64,000 bases of DNA from Sphingomonas psychrotolerans (GCF_002796605.1 NZ_CP024923.1:2893001-2957000), one strand, 5' to 3'; counted from the first letter of the stretch, positions 8,485-17,530 are shown. The notes: a model not told the origin generated them from the sequence alone. Numbers and translations are program-made.

Positions 8485-9732
8485 ATGGCACAACTCGACC
8501 TTCGTACGAAGCTGGCGATCCTTGCCGACGCGGCCAAATACGACGCGTCCTGCGCATCCTCGGGTACGGCAAAACGCAGTTCCGTGGGCGGCAAGGGCGT
8601 GGGTTCGACCGAGGGGATGGGGATCTGTCACGCCTATGCGCCCGATGGTCGCTGCATCAGCCTGCTCAAGATCCTGCTGACGAACAGCTGCGTGTTCGAT
8701 TGCCATTATTGCATCAACCGCAAGAGTTCGAACGTCCGCCGCGCGCGCTTCACCGCCGAGGAAGTCGTCGACCTCACGCTGAGTTTCTACAAGCGCAATT
8801 ATATCGAGGGGCTGTTCCTGTCCTCGGGGATCATCCGCTCGTCCGACTACACGATGGAGCAGATCGTCCGCGTCGCACAGCTGCTGCGCGAAGTGCATGA
8901 TTTTCGCGGCTATATCCATTTGAAGACGATTCCCGACGCCGAGCCCGAGTTGGTCCACCAGGCGGGACTGTATGCCGATCGCGTCTCGATCAACGTCGAA
9001 CTGCCCACCGTCGCCGGGCTGACGCGGCTTGCGCCGGAAAAATCGGCGATGCGGATCGAAGGTGCAATGCGCGATGTGCGCACGGCGATCGACGACACGG
9101 GAGATGCCGGCAAGCGCTACAAGTCGGCGCCGAAATTTGCACCGGCCGGCCAATCGACCCAGATGATCGTCGGCGCCGATGCGGCGAACGATGGCGACAT
9201 CATCACCCGCGCCGCGGGGTTGTATGATCGGTTCAAGCTGCGTCGGGTCTATTACTCGGCGTTCAGTCCGATCCCGGATGCCAGCGCCGTTCTCCCGCTC
9301 CAGCGCCCGCCACTGATGCGCGAGCACCGGCTCTACCAGTCCGACTGGCTGATGCGCTTCTATGACTATCATCCGCGGGAAGTCGCCGAGGCCGCCGATC
9401 CGGCTACGGGCATGCTGCCGCTCGACATGGATCCCAAACTCGCTTGGGCGCTGCGGTTTCGCGAGCGCTTTCCGGTCGACGTCAACCGCGCCCCGCGCGA
9501 GGCGCTGTTGCGGGTGCCGGGGCTGGGCGTGAAGGCAGTCGATGCGATCCTCGCGACGCGGCGCTGGCGGCGGCTGCGGCTCGCCGATGTGGCGCGGCTA
9601 ACTGCCTCGATCACCAAGGTTCGCCCGTTCCTCGTCGCCGAGGACTGGCGCCCGGTGGCGCTCGCCGACCGCGCCGATCTGCGCGCCCTGGTCGCGCCGA
9701 AGCGCGAGCAATTCGAGCTGTTCGCCGCCTGA
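8485..9732 (+). CDS. Putative DNA modification/repair radical SAM protein
   Basis: A 415-aa radical SAM protein. The 4Fe-4S motif CVFDCHYC (CxxxCxxC) is at about residues 73-80, followed by a TIM-barrel-like core. The C-terminus carries a helix-hairpin-helix module (VNRAPREALLRVPGLGVKAVDAI), as in DNA-binding proteins. It matches the family annotated as a putative DNA modification/repair radical SAM protein, which usually sits beside a DUF4130/UdgX gene. Here that partner is 3.9 kb downstream (13591). The LexA box directly upstream supports DNA-damage control. The reaction is unknown. Confidence 0.9.
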   Translation: MAQLDLRTKLAILADAAKYDASCASSGTAKRSSVGGKGVGSTEGMGICHAYAPDGRCISLLKILLTNSCVFDCHYCINRKSSNVRRARFTAEEVVDLTLSFYKRNYIEGLFLSSGIIRSSDYTMEQIVRVAQLLREVHDFRGYIHLKTIPDAEPELVHQAGLYADRVSINVELPTVAGLTRLAPEKSAMRIEGAMRDVRTAIDDTGDAGKRYKSAPKFAPAGQSTQMIVGADAANDGDIITRAAGLYDRFKLRRVYYSAFSPIPDASAVLPLQRPPLMREHRLYQSDWLMRFYDYHPREVAEAADPATGMLPLDMDPKLAWALRFRERFPVDVNRAPREALLRVPGLGVKAVDAILATRRWRRLRLADVARLTASITKVRPFLVAEDWRPVALADRADLRALVAPKREQFELFAA

Positions 9733-9793
9733 GAATGAGTCGCGGCTGAAACAAGGCCTCGTTTCGCCGGTTGGAGCCGCGAAGGAGACTTTC

Positions 9794-10276
9794 ATGACCG
9801 ATGCCCGCATTTTCGAGGACCTCAAAGCCGATCACGACCGCCAGCGCGCGCTGCTCAAGCGCGTCGGCGACGATTCCGGTACCGACGATTCGCGCCGCGA
9901 TGCCTTCGAAACCCTGCGGCTCGAGCTGCAGGCGCATGCCGCGGCCGAGGAGGAATCGCTCTACGCGACGATGCTGGCCGATCCCGAACTGCGCGAAGAT
10001 GCGCGCCATTCGGTCTCCGAACACAAGGAAGTCGATGATTTCCTTGGCGAGCTGATGGAACTCGAATTCGGCTCGTCGGACTGGGACGAGAAGTTCGGCG
10101 AGATGCGCCACCGCTACGAGCATCATATCGACGAAGAAGAGGAAGACATGTTCCCCGCAGCCACGAAGCGCCTCTCCGCCGAAGTCGAGGAGAAGCTCGC
10201 GCGCGTGTTCGAGGAGCGCAAGCCGAAGGAACTGGAGCGCGCCGAGGAAAATGGGCCTGGCGACGAGCGCGAATAG
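9794..10276 (+). CDS. Hemerythrin HHE domain protein
   Basis: A 160-aa cytoplasmic protein of the HHE cation-binding family. Likely di-iron ligands are in LKADHDRQ, HAAAEEESLY, SVSEHKEVDD and RYEHHIDEEEEDMFP. AAGGAG (9782-9787) precedes the ATG. Such proteins sense or handle oxygen, nitric oxide or iron; which one cannot be read from the sequence. The acidic and charged C-terminal tail is typical. Confidence 0.9.
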   Translation: MTDARIFEDLKADHDRQRALLKRVGDDSGTDDSRRDAFETLRLELQAHAAAEEESLYATMLADPELREDARHSVSEHKEVDDFLGELMELEFGSSDWDEKFGEMRHRYEHHIDEEEEDMFPAATKRLSAEVEEKLARVFEERKPKELERAEENGPGDERE

Positions 10277-10279
10277 GCG

Positions 10280-10759
10280 TCAGTCGGCCGGCTCCACCGG
10301 CACGAACAGGCTGCGCTTGCCGACGCCCAACGCAACATTGGTGGTGAAGCGGCGGACATTGGGATTGTCGGCCATCAGCCGGCTCATCAGCGCGTCATAG
10401 GCACCGACATCGGGCGCGACGACGACCAGCACGAAGTCGGCGGTGCCGGTGACGTAATAGATCTGCTGGACCCATTCCTCGGCCGCGAGCCATTGGCGCA
10501 GCCGCGCGATGTGCTCGGGCCGTTCGCGCTCGATCTCGAGCGCGGCGAGGAAGAAATTGGGTTTCCCCACCTTGAGCGGATCGAGGATTGCGGCGGTGGC
10601 GACGATCACGCCGTCCTCGCGCAGGCGCTTGAGGCGGCGCAGCACTGCCGACGGCGAGAGGCCGACTTCCGCGGCGAGGGCGTCGGCACCGCGGCTCGCG
10701 TCGCGCTGGACCAGCGTGAGCAGCTTGCGATCGAAGGTATCGAGGTTGGGGCGAGGCAT
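10280..10759 (-). CDS. Lrp/AsnC family transcriptional regulator
   Basis: A 159-aa regulator. The N-terminal winged helix-turn-helix covers about residues 5-60 (FDRKLLTLVQRDASRGADAL, then LSPSAVLRRLKRLREDGVI). The C-terminal RAM ligand-binding domain has VTGTADFVLVVVAPDVGAYD. It is transcribed divergently from the VOC gene at 10870 across 110 bp, so autoregulation and control of that neighbour are plausible. It is tail-to-tail with the hemerythrin gene. Confidence 0.93.
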   Translation of the reverse strand: MPRPNLDTFDRKLLTLVQRDASRGADALAAEVGLSPSAVLRRLKRLREDGVIVATAAILDPLKVGKPNFFLAALEIERERPEHIARLRQWLAAEEWVQQIYYVTGTADFVLVVVAPDVGAYDALMSRLMADNPNVRRFTTNVALGVGKRSLFVPVEPAD

Positions 10760-10869
10760 AGAGGCACCCTAGCGCCGATCTTCGCCGAAATACTGCATTT
10801 CGCCGCGTCCTTTTGCCGAAACTACGCGGGAAAGCGCCCTATCTCTTCGTCTGGAACGAGGAGACCCGC

Positions 10870-11235
10870 ATGATCGACCATATCGAGATCTACACTGCGC
10901 GCATGGCCGAGAGCCTACGCTTCTACGCCAGGGCGCTCGGCCCGCTCGGCTATGTCCAGAAGGTCGACAGCCTCGCGAAGGGCTTCGGCAACGAGGATGC
11001 GCTCGACCTCTTCCTCGTCGAGGGCGAGCCGTCGAAGCTTCATTTCGCCTTCACCGTGCCCGATCGCGCGACCGTCGACCGCATCTACGACGCCGCGCGC
11101 GCGGCCCGGCTCACCCTCGATCGCGCGCCCGGGCTCGCGCCGCACATCCACCCCGATTATTATGCCGGCTATCTCCGCGACCCCGATGGGCGGCTGATCG
11201 AGTTCGTCTGCCACAAGGCCGAACCGGCTAATTAA
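10870..11235 (+). CDS. VOC family (glyoxalase/dioxygenase fold) protein
   Basis: A 121-aa single-domain protein of the vicinal oxygen chelate superfamily. Metal-ligand candidates are the His of MIDHIEIYT, the His of KLHFAFTV, and the Glu of GRLIEFVCH. GAGGAG (10858-10863) supports the ATG at 10870 over a longer in-frame start. Probable substrate-binding or isomerase/lyase role; substrate unknown. It faces an Lrp-type regulator. Confidence 0.85.
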   Translation: MIDHIEIYTARMAESLRFYARALGPLGYVQKVDSLAKGFGNEDALDLFLVEGEPSKLHFAFTVPDRATVDRIYDAARAARLTLDRAPGLAPHIHPDYYAGYLRDPDGRLIEFVCHKAEPAN

Positions 11236-11293
11236 CAAGGCTGTCAATTCGCCGCGCCTTACGTATCATGCCCGAAAAGACAGGAGGGAGAGC

Positions 11294-12484
11294 ATGATGC
11301 CGCGATATTGGACGCTTGCCGCCCTGTTCGCCGCCAGCCCGGCGGCGGCGCAGACGGTGACGGTGGAGCCGGGACCCGACGCGCAGGAGCGGCTCCAGAC
11401 CGCATTGATCGAGGCGAAGCCCGGCAGCATCGTCCGGATCGGCGCGGGCCGCTTCGATCTCACCGACGGCCTGTCGCTCGACGTGGACCGCGTCACGGTG
11501 CGCGGCGCGGGACCCGACAAGACCGTCCTCAGCTTCAAGGGCCAGCTCGGCGCCGGCGAGGGACTGTTGGTCACGTCCGACGACGTGGTGCTGCGCGACT
11601 TCGCGGTCGAGGACAGCAAAGGCGACGGGATAAAGTCCAAGGGCGCCGACCGGATCGTCTACAAGCACATCCGCGTCGAATGGACCGGCGGGCCAAAGGA
11701 GACCAACGGCGCATATGGCGTCTATCCGGTGTCGAGCACGACGATCCTGATCGACGGCGTCGAAGTGAAGGGCGCATCGGATGCCGGCATCTATGTCGGC
11801 CAGTCCGAGCAGATCGTCGTGCGCAACTCGAAGGTGTCGGGCAACGTCGCCGGGATCGAGATCGAGAACAGCCGCCATGCCGACGTCTTCCACAATCTCG
11901 CGACCGGCAATACCGGCGGGATTCTGGTGTTCGACATGCCGAGCCTGCCCAAGATGGGCGGCGGCGAGGTGCGCGTGTTCGAGAACAAGGTGATCGACAA
12001 CAATCAGGCCAATTTCGCGCCGAAGGGCAATATCGTCGCGACCGTGCCCGCCGGCACCGGGGTGCTGATCATGGCCAACGACAATGTCCATGTCTTCCGC
12101 AACGACTTGTCGGGCAACGCCACTGCCAACGTGATGATCACGGCATACCGGCAGAGTTATGACGACGCCAAATTCAAGCCGGTGCCGACGCGGATCATGG
12201 TCAGCGGCAACCGGCATGGCCGCGCCGGCTATGCGCCGGGCTTCCCGGGTGGCGCCCAGCTCGCCGCAGCGCTCGGCGGCATGATCCCGCCGGTGCTGTG
12301 GGACGGCAGCGGCGATGCCAACTCCTTGCGCGTCAGCGACGGCGTGCCGGTGCTGAGCATGGGGCTGAAGCAAGGCGCGCCGCTCGATACCGCACAGCCC
12401 GCGCCGGTGGAGCTCAAGGGCGCGCAAGCGCCGATGCCGACGGCAGTGGTGCTGCCCGCAGCGATGGAGGCGGCGGCGAAGTGA
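11294..12484 (+). CDS. Parallel beta-helix repeat protein (SO2930-associated)
   Basis: A 396-aa secreted protein with signal peptide (MMPRYWTLAALFAASPAAAQ). A right-handed beta-helix is built of repeated short turns (for example SDDVVLRDFAVEDSKGDGIK and VVRNSKVSGNVAGIEIENSR). It matches the parallel beta-helix family that always travels with an SO2930-type diheme cytochrome, and the cytochrome gene follows with a GTGA overlap. The fold is shared with pectate lyases and NosD-like proteins. Substrate unknown. Confidence 0.88.
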   Translation: MMPRYWTLAALFAASPAAAQTVTVEPGPDAQERLQTALIEAKPGSIVRIGAGRFDLTDGLSLDVDRVTVRGAGPDKTVLSFKGQLGAGEGLLVTSDDVVLRDFAVEDSKGDGIKSKGADRIVYKHIRVEWTGGPKETNGAYGVYPVSSTTILIDGVEVKGASDAGIYVGQSEQIVVRNSKVSGNVAGIEIENSRHADVFHNLATGNTGGILVFDMPSLPKMGGGEVRVFENKVIDNNQANFAPKGNIVATVPAGTGVLIMANDNVHVFRNDLSGNATANVMITAYRQSYDDAKFKPVPTRIMVSGNRHGRAGYAPGFPGGAQLAAALGGMIPPVLWDGSGDANSLRVSDGVPVLSMGLKQGAPLDTAQPAPVELKGAQAPMPTAVVLPAAMEAAAK

Positions 12485-13488
12485 AGGCGCTCGCCGCGGC
12501 GATGCTGCTGTTCTGCGCGGCGTTCGCCGGGCGGCCGGCGGCAGTCGACGATGCGGCGATCACCGGCGAGGGACTGCCGACGAAGCTCTCCGACTACGGC
12601 TTCTTCACCGACCTCGCCGGGGAGGTGCCAGCGGCGCGGGTGATCGCCTATGATCTCGAGACGCCACTCTTCTCCGATTACGCAGCCAAGCACCGCTACC
12701 TCTACGTGCCTGCAGGATTGAAGGCGCGCTATGCGGAGGATGCGGCGTTCGACCTTCCTGTCGGCAGCGCGATCATCAAGACCTTCGGCTACCGCCAAGC
12801 GGGCAAGTTCAAACCCCTCGAAACGCGGCTGCTGCTGCGGCGCGCGCGCGGCTGGGTTGCCCTGCCCTATGTCTGGAACACAGAGGGGACCGACGCATTG
12901 CTCAAGCGCGCCGGCACGCGCATCCCGGTGGAATTCACCGATCCCGCCGGCAAGCCGCGCTCGATCAGCTATGCAGTGCCGAACCAGAACCAGTGCAAGG
13001 ATTGCCACGCGCTTTCAGGCGCGATCGCGCCGATCGGAGTGAAGGCGCGCTATCTCAACCACAAGGGCCAGCTCGAAAAACTGCTCGCCGCCGGGATGCT
13101 CGACCGGCTCCCGGCGGATGCGCCGCATATCGCGCGGTGGGACGATCCCCCGGCGAAGCTCGAGGACCGGGCGCGGGCCTATCTCGAGATCAACTGCGCG
13201 CATTGCCACAACCCCGCCGGCGCCGCTTCGAACTCGGGACTCTTCCTCGACTGGCGGCGGAACGATCCGACTGCGCTCGGCATCCGCAAGCGCCCGGTGG
13301 CAGCAGGGCGCGGCAGCGGCGGGCGCGAATTTGCGATTCAGCCGGGCGATCCCGACGCCTCGATCCTGATCTACCGGATGGAGAGCGTGGACCCAGGCAT
13401 CGCCATGCCCGAGCTGGGGCGGGCGACGGTGCACGCCGAGGGGGTCAAGCTGCTGCGGGAGTGGATCGAGTCCATGCCCAGGCGTTGA
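12481..13488 (+). CDS. SO2930 family diheme c-type cytochrome
   Basis: A 335-aa exported cytochrome with an N-terminal signal sequence (VKALAAAMLLFCAAFAGRPAA). Two heme c attachment motifs are visible, CKDCH (about residue 173) and CAHCH (about residue 239). The GTG start overlaps the stop of the beta-helix gene, so the two are translationally coupled. Members of this family occur as an obligate pair with the beta-helix protein; the shared periplasmic or surface redox function is not established. Confidence 0.9.
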   Translation: MKALAAAMLLFCAAFAGRPAAVDDAAITGEGLPTKLSDYGFFTDLAGEVPAARVIAYDLETPLFSDYAAKHRYLYVPAGLKARYAEDAAFDLPVGSAIIKTFGYRQAGKFKPLETRLLLRRARGWVALPYVWNTEGTDALLKRAGTRIPVEFTDPAGKPRSISYAVPNQNQCKDCHALSGAIAPIGVKARYLNHKGQLEKLLAAGMLDRLPADAPHIARWDDPPAKLEDRARAYLEINCAHCHNPAGAASNSGLFLDWRRNDPTALGIRKRPVAAGRGSGGREFAIQPGDPDASILIYRMESVDPGIAMPELGRATVHAEGVKLLREWIESMPRR

Positions 13489-13494
13489 GGGTTT

Positions 13495-13571
13495 GTGCTC
13501 CTGCGAAAGCAGGAGCCCAGGACCGCAAGCGATCCGCTCTGGACCCTGGGTTCCTGCTTCCGCAGGAACAC
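13495..13571. repeat. Intergenic inverted repeat element B
   Basis: Left arm 13495-13524 (GTGCTCCTGCGAAAGCAGGA...) and right arm 13541-13571 are near-perfect inverted copies of about 30 bp around a 16-bp centre. Each arm also holds a short palindrome (CTCCTGC/GCAGGAG). It lies between the diheme cytochrome and the UdgX fusion gene and ends 20 nt before the chosen TTG start. Confidence 0.8.
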
Positions 13572-13590
13572 GCGGAAGGGAGAAACCGGA

Positions 13591-14973
13591 TTGCGCGTCG
13601 TACATTTGGCGGACGAAGATGATTTCGAAGGCTGGCGTGATTCGGCGCGGGCGCTCGCCCAGGGGCGGGTGCCGCCGTCCGAAATCGTCTGGCAGGTCGG
13701 CAATGCCGCCACCGATCTGTTCGGCGACGAAGCCGTGCTCGTCCCCGCCGCTCCCACCGCCTTTCGCGTCCCGCGCACATTCCTCGATCTCGCCCAGACC
13801 GTTGTGCTGCATTCGGATCCGCAGCGCTTCGCCTTGCTCTACACCTTGCTCGCCGGGCTGATTGCCACGCCGCGCCGGATCGACGACGCGGCCGATCCAC
13901 TGGTCCAGCGGCTCGAGGAAATGGCCAAGGCGGTACGCCGCGACGTGCACAAGATGCGCGCCTTCCTGCGCTTCCGCGAGGTTCACGACGATCAAGGCGA
14001 GCGCTACGTCGCGTGGTTCGAGCCCGAGCATCATATCGTCCGCGCCAATGCCCGATTCTTCGTCGATCGCTTCGCCAATATGCGCTGGTCGATCCTGACT
14101 CCCGCGCGCGCGCTCCACTGGGACGGTGAGACGCTCGCCGAAGGGCCGGGCGCCACCAAAGCCGATGCCCCGGGCGACGACCCGGTCGAGGATGTCTGGA
14201 AGACCTATTACGCGTCGATCTTCAATCCCGCGCGATTGAAAACGGGCATGATGCTCAAGGAGATGCCGCGCAAATATTGGAAAAACATGCCCGAGACCGC
14301 GTTGGTCAAGGAACTGGTCGCGACGGCGCGCCAGCGGGAGACAGGCATGGTGGCAAAGGCACGGTCGGCGATCGGCGGCAATATCGCGGCGGCATGGCAA
14401 AAGCTGCGCGAAGAGGCGGCAGGCTGCACCCGCTGCCACCTCTACAAGCATGCGACCCAGACCGTGTTCGGCGAAGGTCCGGTCGACGCGCGGATGATGT
14501 TCGTCGGCGAGCAGCCGGGCGATCAGGAGGATATTGCCGGGCGGCCGTTCGTCGGGCCGGCGGGGCAGATATTCGACCGGGCGATCGGTGCGGCGGGGAT
14601 CGACCGCGCTGGCGTCTACGTCACCAATGCCGTCAAGCACTTCAAGTTCGAGCCACGCGGCAAACGGCGCATTCACGCCAAACCCGATGCGGGCGAGATC
14701 AGCGCGTGCCGCTGGTGGTACGAACAGGAGCGGCTGCTGGTGAAACCCGAGATGACCGTGGCGCTCGGCGCGACCGCGGCGCGGCAGATGCTGGGCAAGG
14801 TCGTGACGATCAGCGGCACGCGCGGGAAGGCGATCGAACTGACCGAGGGCGGACTTGGCTGGGTGACGATCCACCCGAGCTTCCTGCTGCGCATGCCCGA
14901 CAAGAGCCGCGCCGAGGAAGAATTCGCGGCGTTCGTCGAGGATCTGAAGGGCGCGGCGAAGGCGCTGGGCTAG
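13591..14973 (+). CDS. udgX: DUF4130-UdgX fusion, uracil-DNA binding protein
   Basis: A 460-aa two-domain protein. Residues 1 to about 260 form the DUF4130/TIGR03915-type domain (FRVPRTFLD, AMAKAVRRDVHKMRAFLRF-like helix, NARFFVDRFANMRWSIL). The rest is a family-4-like UDG of the UdgX class, with CTRCHLYKHATQTVFGEG, motif GEQPGDQEDIAGRPFVGPAG starting at residue 306, and the diagnostic KRRIH loop. His362 of this loop is the residue that in UdgX bonds covalently to the abasic sugar after uracil excision. I chose the TTG at 13591 (GGAAGGGAG just upstream); the longer frame would be read out of repeat B. Confidence 0.9.
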   Translation: MRVVHLADEDDFEGWRDSARALAQGRVPPSEIVWQVGNAATDLFGDEAVLVPAAPTAFRVPRTFLDLAQTVVLHSDPQRFALLYTLLAGLIATPRRIDDAADPLVQRLEEMAKAVRRDVHKMRAFLRFREVHDDQGERYVAWFEPEHHIVRANARFFVDRFANMRWSILTPARALHWDGETLAEGPGATKADAPGDDPVEDVWKTYYASIFNPARLKTGMMLKEMPRKYWKNMPETALVKELVATARQRETGMVAKARSAIGGNIAAAWQKLREEAAGCTRCHLYKHATQTVFGEGPVDARMMFVGEQPGDQEDIAGRPFVGPAGQIFDRAIGAAGIDRAGVYVTNAVKHFKFEPRGKRRIHAKPDAGEISACRWWYEQERLLVKPEMTVALGATAARQMLGKVVTISGTRGKAIELTEGGLGWVTIHPSFLLRMPDKSRAEEEFAAFVEDLKGAAKALG

Positions 14974-15776
14974 AACTGGTCGGGATCCGGCCCCAGCCGG
15001 CCCGCGGGATCGTCGAGCGCGTCGATCGCCGCGATGTCTTCCGCCTCGAGCCGCACCGTGTCGGCGGCAAGGTTGGCGGCAAGCCGATCGCGCGAGGATG
15101 CCTTGGGGATCACCGCCAGTCCGTGGTGCCGGTGCCAGGCAAGAATCGCCTGTGCGGGCGTGCAGCCGCGCGCCTCGGCAATGCGGAGGATCGCGGGATC
15201 GGCGAGCAGGGTCCCTTGGCTCAGCGGTGCCCAGCTCTGGGCAAGGATGCCGTGCGCGGCGTGGAATTCGCGCAGCGCGCGCTGCTGGAAGCCGGGATGG
15301 AGTTCGATCTGGTTGAGCGCGGGGACCGTGCCGGTCGCGTCGATGATCGCCTGCAAATGATCGGGCGAGAAGTTCGAGACCCCGATCGACTTTGCCCGTC
15401 CCTCCTCGCGCAGGCGGACCAGCGCCTTCCAGGTGTCGACATATTTGCCGAGCCCCGGCATCGGCCAATGGATCAGATAGAGATCGATGCTCTCCCGCCC
15501 CAAATTTTCGAGGCTCCGTTCGAACGCCCGCAGCGCGGCATCATAGCCCATGTCGTCGCGCCATAGCTTGGTAGTGAGAAAGATCTGGTCGCGCCCGCCC
15601 AACCCTTCGGCGACTCCGCGCTCGTTGCCGTAAAAAGCGGCGGTGTCGGCAAGAGTGTAGCCGACATCGACCGCCTCGCGGGTAATCCGGGCCGCATCGT
15701 CGTTTGGTACGAGATAGGTGCCGAAGCCGATCGCGGGGATCGTGCGGCCGTCGTTCATCGTCAGGATATCGGGCAT
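14970..15776 (-). CDS. Aldo/keto reductase
   Basis: A 268-aa NADPH-dependent oxidoreductase of the AKR5-like group that includes 2,5-diketo-gluconate reductases. Catalytic residues are visible: Asp and Tyr in DTAAFYGNERGVAEG, Lys in FLTTKLWRDD, His in YLIHWPMPG. IPKASSRDRLAANL is the cofactor phosphate loop. The start MPDILTMNDGR matches the family beginning; the longer frame has no similarity. Tail-to-tail overlap of 4 nt with the UdgX gene. Confidence 0.93.
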   Translation of the reverse strand: MPDILTMNDGRTIPAIGFGTYLVPNDDAARITREAVDVGYTLADTAAFYGNERGVAEGLGGRDQIFLTTKLWRDDMGYDAALRAFERSLENLGRESIDLYLIHWPMPGLGKYVDTWKALVRLREEGRAKSIGVSNFSPDHLQAIIDATGTVPALNQIELHPGFQQRALREFHAAHGILAQSWAPLSQGTLLADPAILRIAEARGCTPAQAILAWHRHHGLAVIPKASSRDRLAANLAADTVRLEAEDIAAIDALDDPAGRLGPDPDQF

Positions 15777-15786
15777 GAAGCGCGAC

Positions 15787-16497
15787 CTAGCGGGGCGGCG
15801 CCGCGTGCGCCAGTCGCTCCGCGATGGCCCGTACCTTGTCGGCGCGGCCCGGCGCGAACTTGTCGACCATCGCCCGATAGCGCGCGATCGTGGCGGCGTC
15901 GGCGCGTTCGGGTGAGCCGCTGTCGAACGGCGGCGCCGGATCATATTCGAGGCTGAGCTGGACGAATTTCGCATGCGCCTCCCCGCGGATCGCCGCCGTC
16001 AGTGCCAGCGCGAAATCGATCCCCGCGGTGACGCCGCCGCCGCTGACGCGGTTGCGATCGAAGACGACGCGTTCGGCAACGGGTTCGGCGCCGAACCAGG
16101 TCAGCTGCTCGCGCGACGCCCAATGGCAGGCGGCGCGATAACCGGTGAGAAGCCCCGCCGCGGCGAGGATCAGCGAGCCGGTGCAGACGCTGGTTACCCA
16201 TTGCGCCGTATCGGCGACCTGCCGCACCCAGGCGAGCGTCTCCGCATCCTCCATCACCGCCACGGTGCCGAAGCCGCCGGGGACGCAGAGGATGTCGGTG
16301 CGCCGGACCTCGGCGAAGCTGGCAGTGGGAAGTAACGTGAACTGGGCGTCGGTCTGCACCGGTTCACGCGTCTTTGCGACCAGATCGAGCCGAACATTGC
16401 CGAGGCGCGAGAGCACTTGCGCCGGGCCGGTCAGATCGAGCTGGGTCACGTCGGGATAGAGCAGGAAGGCGATATGGAGCGGTGCGGTTTCGGGCAT
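15787..16497 (-). CDS. DJ-1/PfpI family protein (isonitrile hydratase-like)
   Basis: A 236-aa protein with the DJ-1/PfpI fold. The nucleophilic elbow cysteine is in VTSVCTGSLIL (about residue 118) and CVPGGFGT precedes it. SGGGVTAGIDFALAL resembles Pseudomonas isonitrile hydratase and the N-terminal half of GlxA regulators, but no AraC-type DNA-binding domain follows. It lies 10 nt upstream of the aldo/keto reductase on the same strand, so the pair may handle reactive carbonyl compounds (inference). Confidence 0.85.
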   Translation of the reverse strand: MPETAPLHIAFLLYPDVTQLDLTGPAQVLSRLGNVRLDLVAKTREPVQTDAQFTLLPTASFAEVRRTDILCVPGGFGTVAVMEDAETLAWVRQVADTAQWVTSVCTGSLILAAAGLLTGYRAACHWASREQLTWFGAEPVAERVVFDRNRVSGGGVTAGIDFALALTAAIRGEAHAKFVQLSLEYDPAPPFDSGSPERADAATIARYRAMVDKFAPGRADKVRAIAERLAHAAPPR

Positions 16498-16629
16498 GGA
16501 TTCCTCCGGCGACAAGAGAGGGTGCCCAGGCGATGCGGCGATTCCATCCGCGCTTCCCGATGGTGCTCCATCCCGGTCGCCAGTCACGCGGATGCGGCAC
16601 CATAAGCCGCACCCGCGCGGCGGGCAATC

Positions 16630-17412
16630 TCAGAGCCCGAGCGCCTGCCGGGTCTTCGTGCCGACGATCCCGTCAGACCCCAGGCCGCGCTTCTTCTGGA
16701 AGGCGATCACCGCCGCCTTGGTCGCCGGGCCGAAATCACCGTCGGCGACGAGGCTGAGCTTCTTCTGGAGCAATGCGACGTCGGGACCATCGTCGCCCAT
16801 CTTGAGCGTGCGCTGGATAGTGTCGGTGCGCGGCGGCGAAATCGCGTGCACCGTATAGGCGGCGGCGAGCTTGGTATCGTAACGGTTCTTGAGAAAGGCG
16901 GGGCCGTTATAGCCGCGGGCGAACCCCGCCCAATCGCGCCGACAGAGTTCGTCGTCGAGATTGTTGAGCTTCACGAAACGGACGAAGGCGGCGAGATGGT
17001 CGTCCTCGGAATTGCACATGGCGCGGCAGAAATCCTCGACATCGGGCATGCCGAGCGAATCGTGATGATAGCCCATGATCTGGAACGCGCCCCAGCTCGC
17101 CGATTCGAGCGCCGCCTTGCGATCCAGCGCGATCGCCTCGCCAAGGCGGTCATATTCGGCGGCGCCGCCCTTGTAGCCGCCGGGCGTACGCGACGAGATG
17201 TCGGGGTTCGACGGATCGAACCTGCCGCCGGTGCGCTTGCTGAACACGTGGCGCTCGAAGAGGATCTTGGGGCGGGTATCGGCCAGAAAGCCGCCGCGGC
17301 TCTCCACGTCGATCACGGCTTTGACGGCGGCGACGTCGCAGCCGATATCGTCGGCCGCCTCTTCGATGGCGTCCTGACTGAATGGGGTCGCCGGTCCGGT
17401 AAATTCGGGCAT
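16630..17412 (-). CDS. N-acetylmuramidase with C-terminal peptidoglycan-binding domain
   Basis: A 260-aa protein. Residues about 10-195 are a phage-endolysin-type N-acetylmuramidase domain (DUF3380-like), with likely catalytic Glu in VIDVESRGGF and the typical WGAFQIMGYH segment. Residues about 205-260 are a peptidoglycan_binding_1 module (GDDGPDVALLQKKLSL, DGDFGPATKAAVIAFQ). The ATG at 17412 has AGGAG six bases upstream, preferred over an extension of 14 residues. No signal peptide or holin neighbour is seen, and no other phage genes are nearby. Confidence 0.88.
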   Translation of the reverse strand: MPEFTGPATPFSQDAIEEAADDIGCDVAAVKAVIDVESRGGFLADTRPKILFERHVFSKRTGGRFDPSNPDISSRTPGGYKGGAAEYDRLGEAIALDRKAALESASWGAFQIMGYHHDSLGMPDVEDFCRAMCNSEDDHLAAFVRFVKLNNLDDELCRRDWAGFARGYNGPAFLKNRYDTKLAAAYTVHAISPPRTDTIQRTLKMGDDGPDVALLQKKLSLVADGDFGPATKAAVIAFQKKRGLGSDGIVGTKTRQALGL

Positions 17413-17530
17413 CGCTAACTCCTGGAACTGGGGGCAAACAGGCTCTGCGACCATATGTTGCCGGCAGTTTCCGGAGAGATGCGAATCCCTGCAGCTATTC
17501 TATGTCACCGCCGCCGCTGAGGCAAATTGG

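Noticed and set aside
13015..15468. 817-codon minus-strand frame
   Set aside because: It is antisense to the diheme cytochrome and UdgX genes, which have clear motifs; it is a compositional shadow.
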